A DNA stretch of 64,000 nucleotides from Archilochus colubris (taxonomy: Eukaryota > Chordata > Aves > Apodiformes > Trochilidae), in assembly GCA_023079485.1 (NCBI GenBank), contig CM041089.1, positions 12,787,001-12,851,000 of the forward strand, given 5' to 3'. A program made the translations under genes and the position numbers. Under the pieces are notes generated by a model. That model was not told where the DNA came from. It ran no database searches and saw only the letters and a program-made list of their open reading frames with translations. Position 1 is the first letter of the stretch. Every line of letters begins with the position of its first letter. Below, piece after piece: positions 62,541-64,000 of the stretch.

Positions 62541-63920
62541 TTTAAAACCTTCCCTCCAGGAATCAGTGGATGCAGGTACCACATGTGGCAGTGTGAGCAC
62601 TGATGGAAAATCAGTGTGATTGCCACAGGGCAGATTCTTCTCCTCCTTCTGAGTGAGAAGCCTGTCTGAAAATGTCTGCAGGTGCCCAAGTACAGTGGAG
62701 ATGAACTCTGTTCCCAGCTCTGCCCCACTGAACATGGCATCTGTAGCCATCCAGCCAGGGGCTGGGACATCTTTGCCTCCAGTCAGAATGCATCATTAAT
62801 GCCAGATGGCTTAGGCTGGCATTGCATTTTTATCTAAAGGCTCCTTCTGGCTCAGTTCTGGGCCACACCACAGGTAGCACTCACTCACTGACAAGCCATG
62901 CTTAGAAAAGAAAGATTAATTAAAAAAAAAAACCTGAGTGGGGATAGGTTATGAATAGGAAATTAATTTTCTTGGGTAGGATAAATAAACCTGAAATGGA
63001 CAGATATTCCAGGGAGAGTGCAGTGAAAGCAAGGAAGGAGATAAATGGCTTGTGATGAAACTGCAGATTAGGCCATTAGCTATGCATTAAAATCTTGACA
63101 CTCTCAACATTCTTGGAGTATTTATAGTTGCTTCTCCTACCATATCTTTCCTGAGGCCTATTTATCTGGTGATCTCTGGAAAAACAGAGTGGGGAAACCT
63201 GAGAACATCTTTACAAAAAAATTTGTAGACTTACTGTTTATGTTACTTGGGCAGAAACCTTCCTTAAATCATTGGAAATGGGAAGCAAGGCCAGCTCCAA
63301 GTGCATGTGGGGAGGGGAAATACACCCCCAGTAATAGAAACAATAGAAAACCTCAGTAGAAAAAGGATAAATTGTTGGGAAATAAATCCAAAATCCTTCT
63401 CTCAACTTGTATTTTTTCCCAGAGGAAGCTTAATATGATCTGTAGCAGCATGAGGTACTCTGAGTGGGATTCACCTGTCTCCAGAGAGTCAAAAAAAAGC
63501 CTTACAGCCTCAAAAGAGCCTTAAAGGGGAATAATAATATAGATATGCTGCCCAGTGATAAAAGGACATCTCTCAGGCCTCATATCCTCTATGAATTTCC
63601 ATTCAGGTCTCTCAACAAACAAAAAAACCCCCAAAATATAAAAGCCAAACCAAAACCAAAAATAATAATAAAAAAACCAAAGCCAGTGGAAATAATTCAA
63701 TACTGCTCCAGTGCAGATCAGTAACAAATCCTTACCCATACCCATTGGGAATGTGAGAGCTGGGAATGCCAGGGAGGGAATCACTGCCTCCTGTGCCCAG
63801 CAAAGCTTTCATTTCTTTTTATGGGCATTTTTATGGGTGTGAGAAGGAACATGAGGTATGAAATTCATAGACAGGAGCATCCCTCATCTCCCTTCCACTC
63901 CTTACAAGAGCATCATGAGG
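62541..63920. other. Intergenic or 5'-intronic sequence, nothing recognised
   Basis: Unique-looking sequence with short A-rich runs (62919-62931, 63618-63680). No CDKN1C-like or other coding block is visible on either strand. Confidence 0.6.
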
Positions 63921-64000
63921 TCATAGAATCATAGAATTGGCTGGGTTGGAAGGGACCTCAGAGATCATCAAGTCCAACCCTTGAGCCACTCCTGCTGCAG
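63921..64000 (-). mobile_element. CR1 LINE 3' end, cut by window edge
   Basis: On plus it reads TCATAGAATCATAGAATTGG, CTGGGTTGGAAGGGACCTCA and GAGATCATCAAGTCCAACCC, the 3' tail of the same young-looking subfamily. The rest lies beyond 64000. Confidence 0.92.

Noticed and set aside
58131..64000. CDKN1C or PHLDA2, the mammalian neighbours of SLC22A18
   Set aside because: Neither a CDK-inhibitor domain nor a short PH-domain ORF is visible on either strand. They must lie outside the window if the order is conserved.

Overview
This is vertebrate nuclear DNA, almost certainly from a bird. Coding sequence is sparse, introns are long, and at least 17 CR1 LINE fragments end in the ATTCTATG-type tail of avian CR1. 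One complete solo LTR of ERVL-like form is also present. The lineage within birds cannot be fixed from the window. Five or six CR1 copies look nearly identical by eye, which suggests fairly recent CR1 activity.

One protein-coding gene is visible. It runs on the minus strand from the start codon at 58110 to past the left edge. Nine coding exons (58110-57934, 56113-56016, 53860-53715, 52711-52579, 20764-20649, 20209-20099, 14714-14614, 4060-3959, 267-147) join with consistent GT-AG sites and matching phases. They give 368 codons plus one base of a 12-TM major facilitator protein. I recognise it as SLC22A18 (ORCTL2/TSSC5/IMPT1), the DHA1-like proton antiporter of mammalian 11p15.5. TM1 to TM10 are encoded here; TM11, TM12 and the 3' UTR lie left of position 1. 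A likely 5'-UTR splice acceptor at 58129-58130 implies an upstream non-coding first exon that I could not locate.

Layout by region: 1-3958, exon 9 and intron 8. 3959-14613, exon 8 and intron 7 (10.6 kb, three CR1 copies). 14614-20764, exons 7, 6 and 5. 20765-52578, a 31.8-kb intron 4 holding the two longest CR1 copies, a GC-rich minisatellite, a CpG-richer patch and an expanded CR1 tail array. 52579-58128, exons 4 to 1 in compact introns, with one CR1 ending about 25 nt from the exon 4 acceptor. 58129-64000, the 5' flank, with a solo LTR that has a perfect 5-bp target-site duplication, and three CR1 copies.

I found no second gene, tRNA, rRNA or CRISPR, and no clear previously undescribed system. 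The points most worth a second look are the CR1 near the exon 4 splice site, inverted CR1 pairs around frame-breaking exons, the very long intron 4 with its CpG patch, and the solo LTR upstream of the gene.
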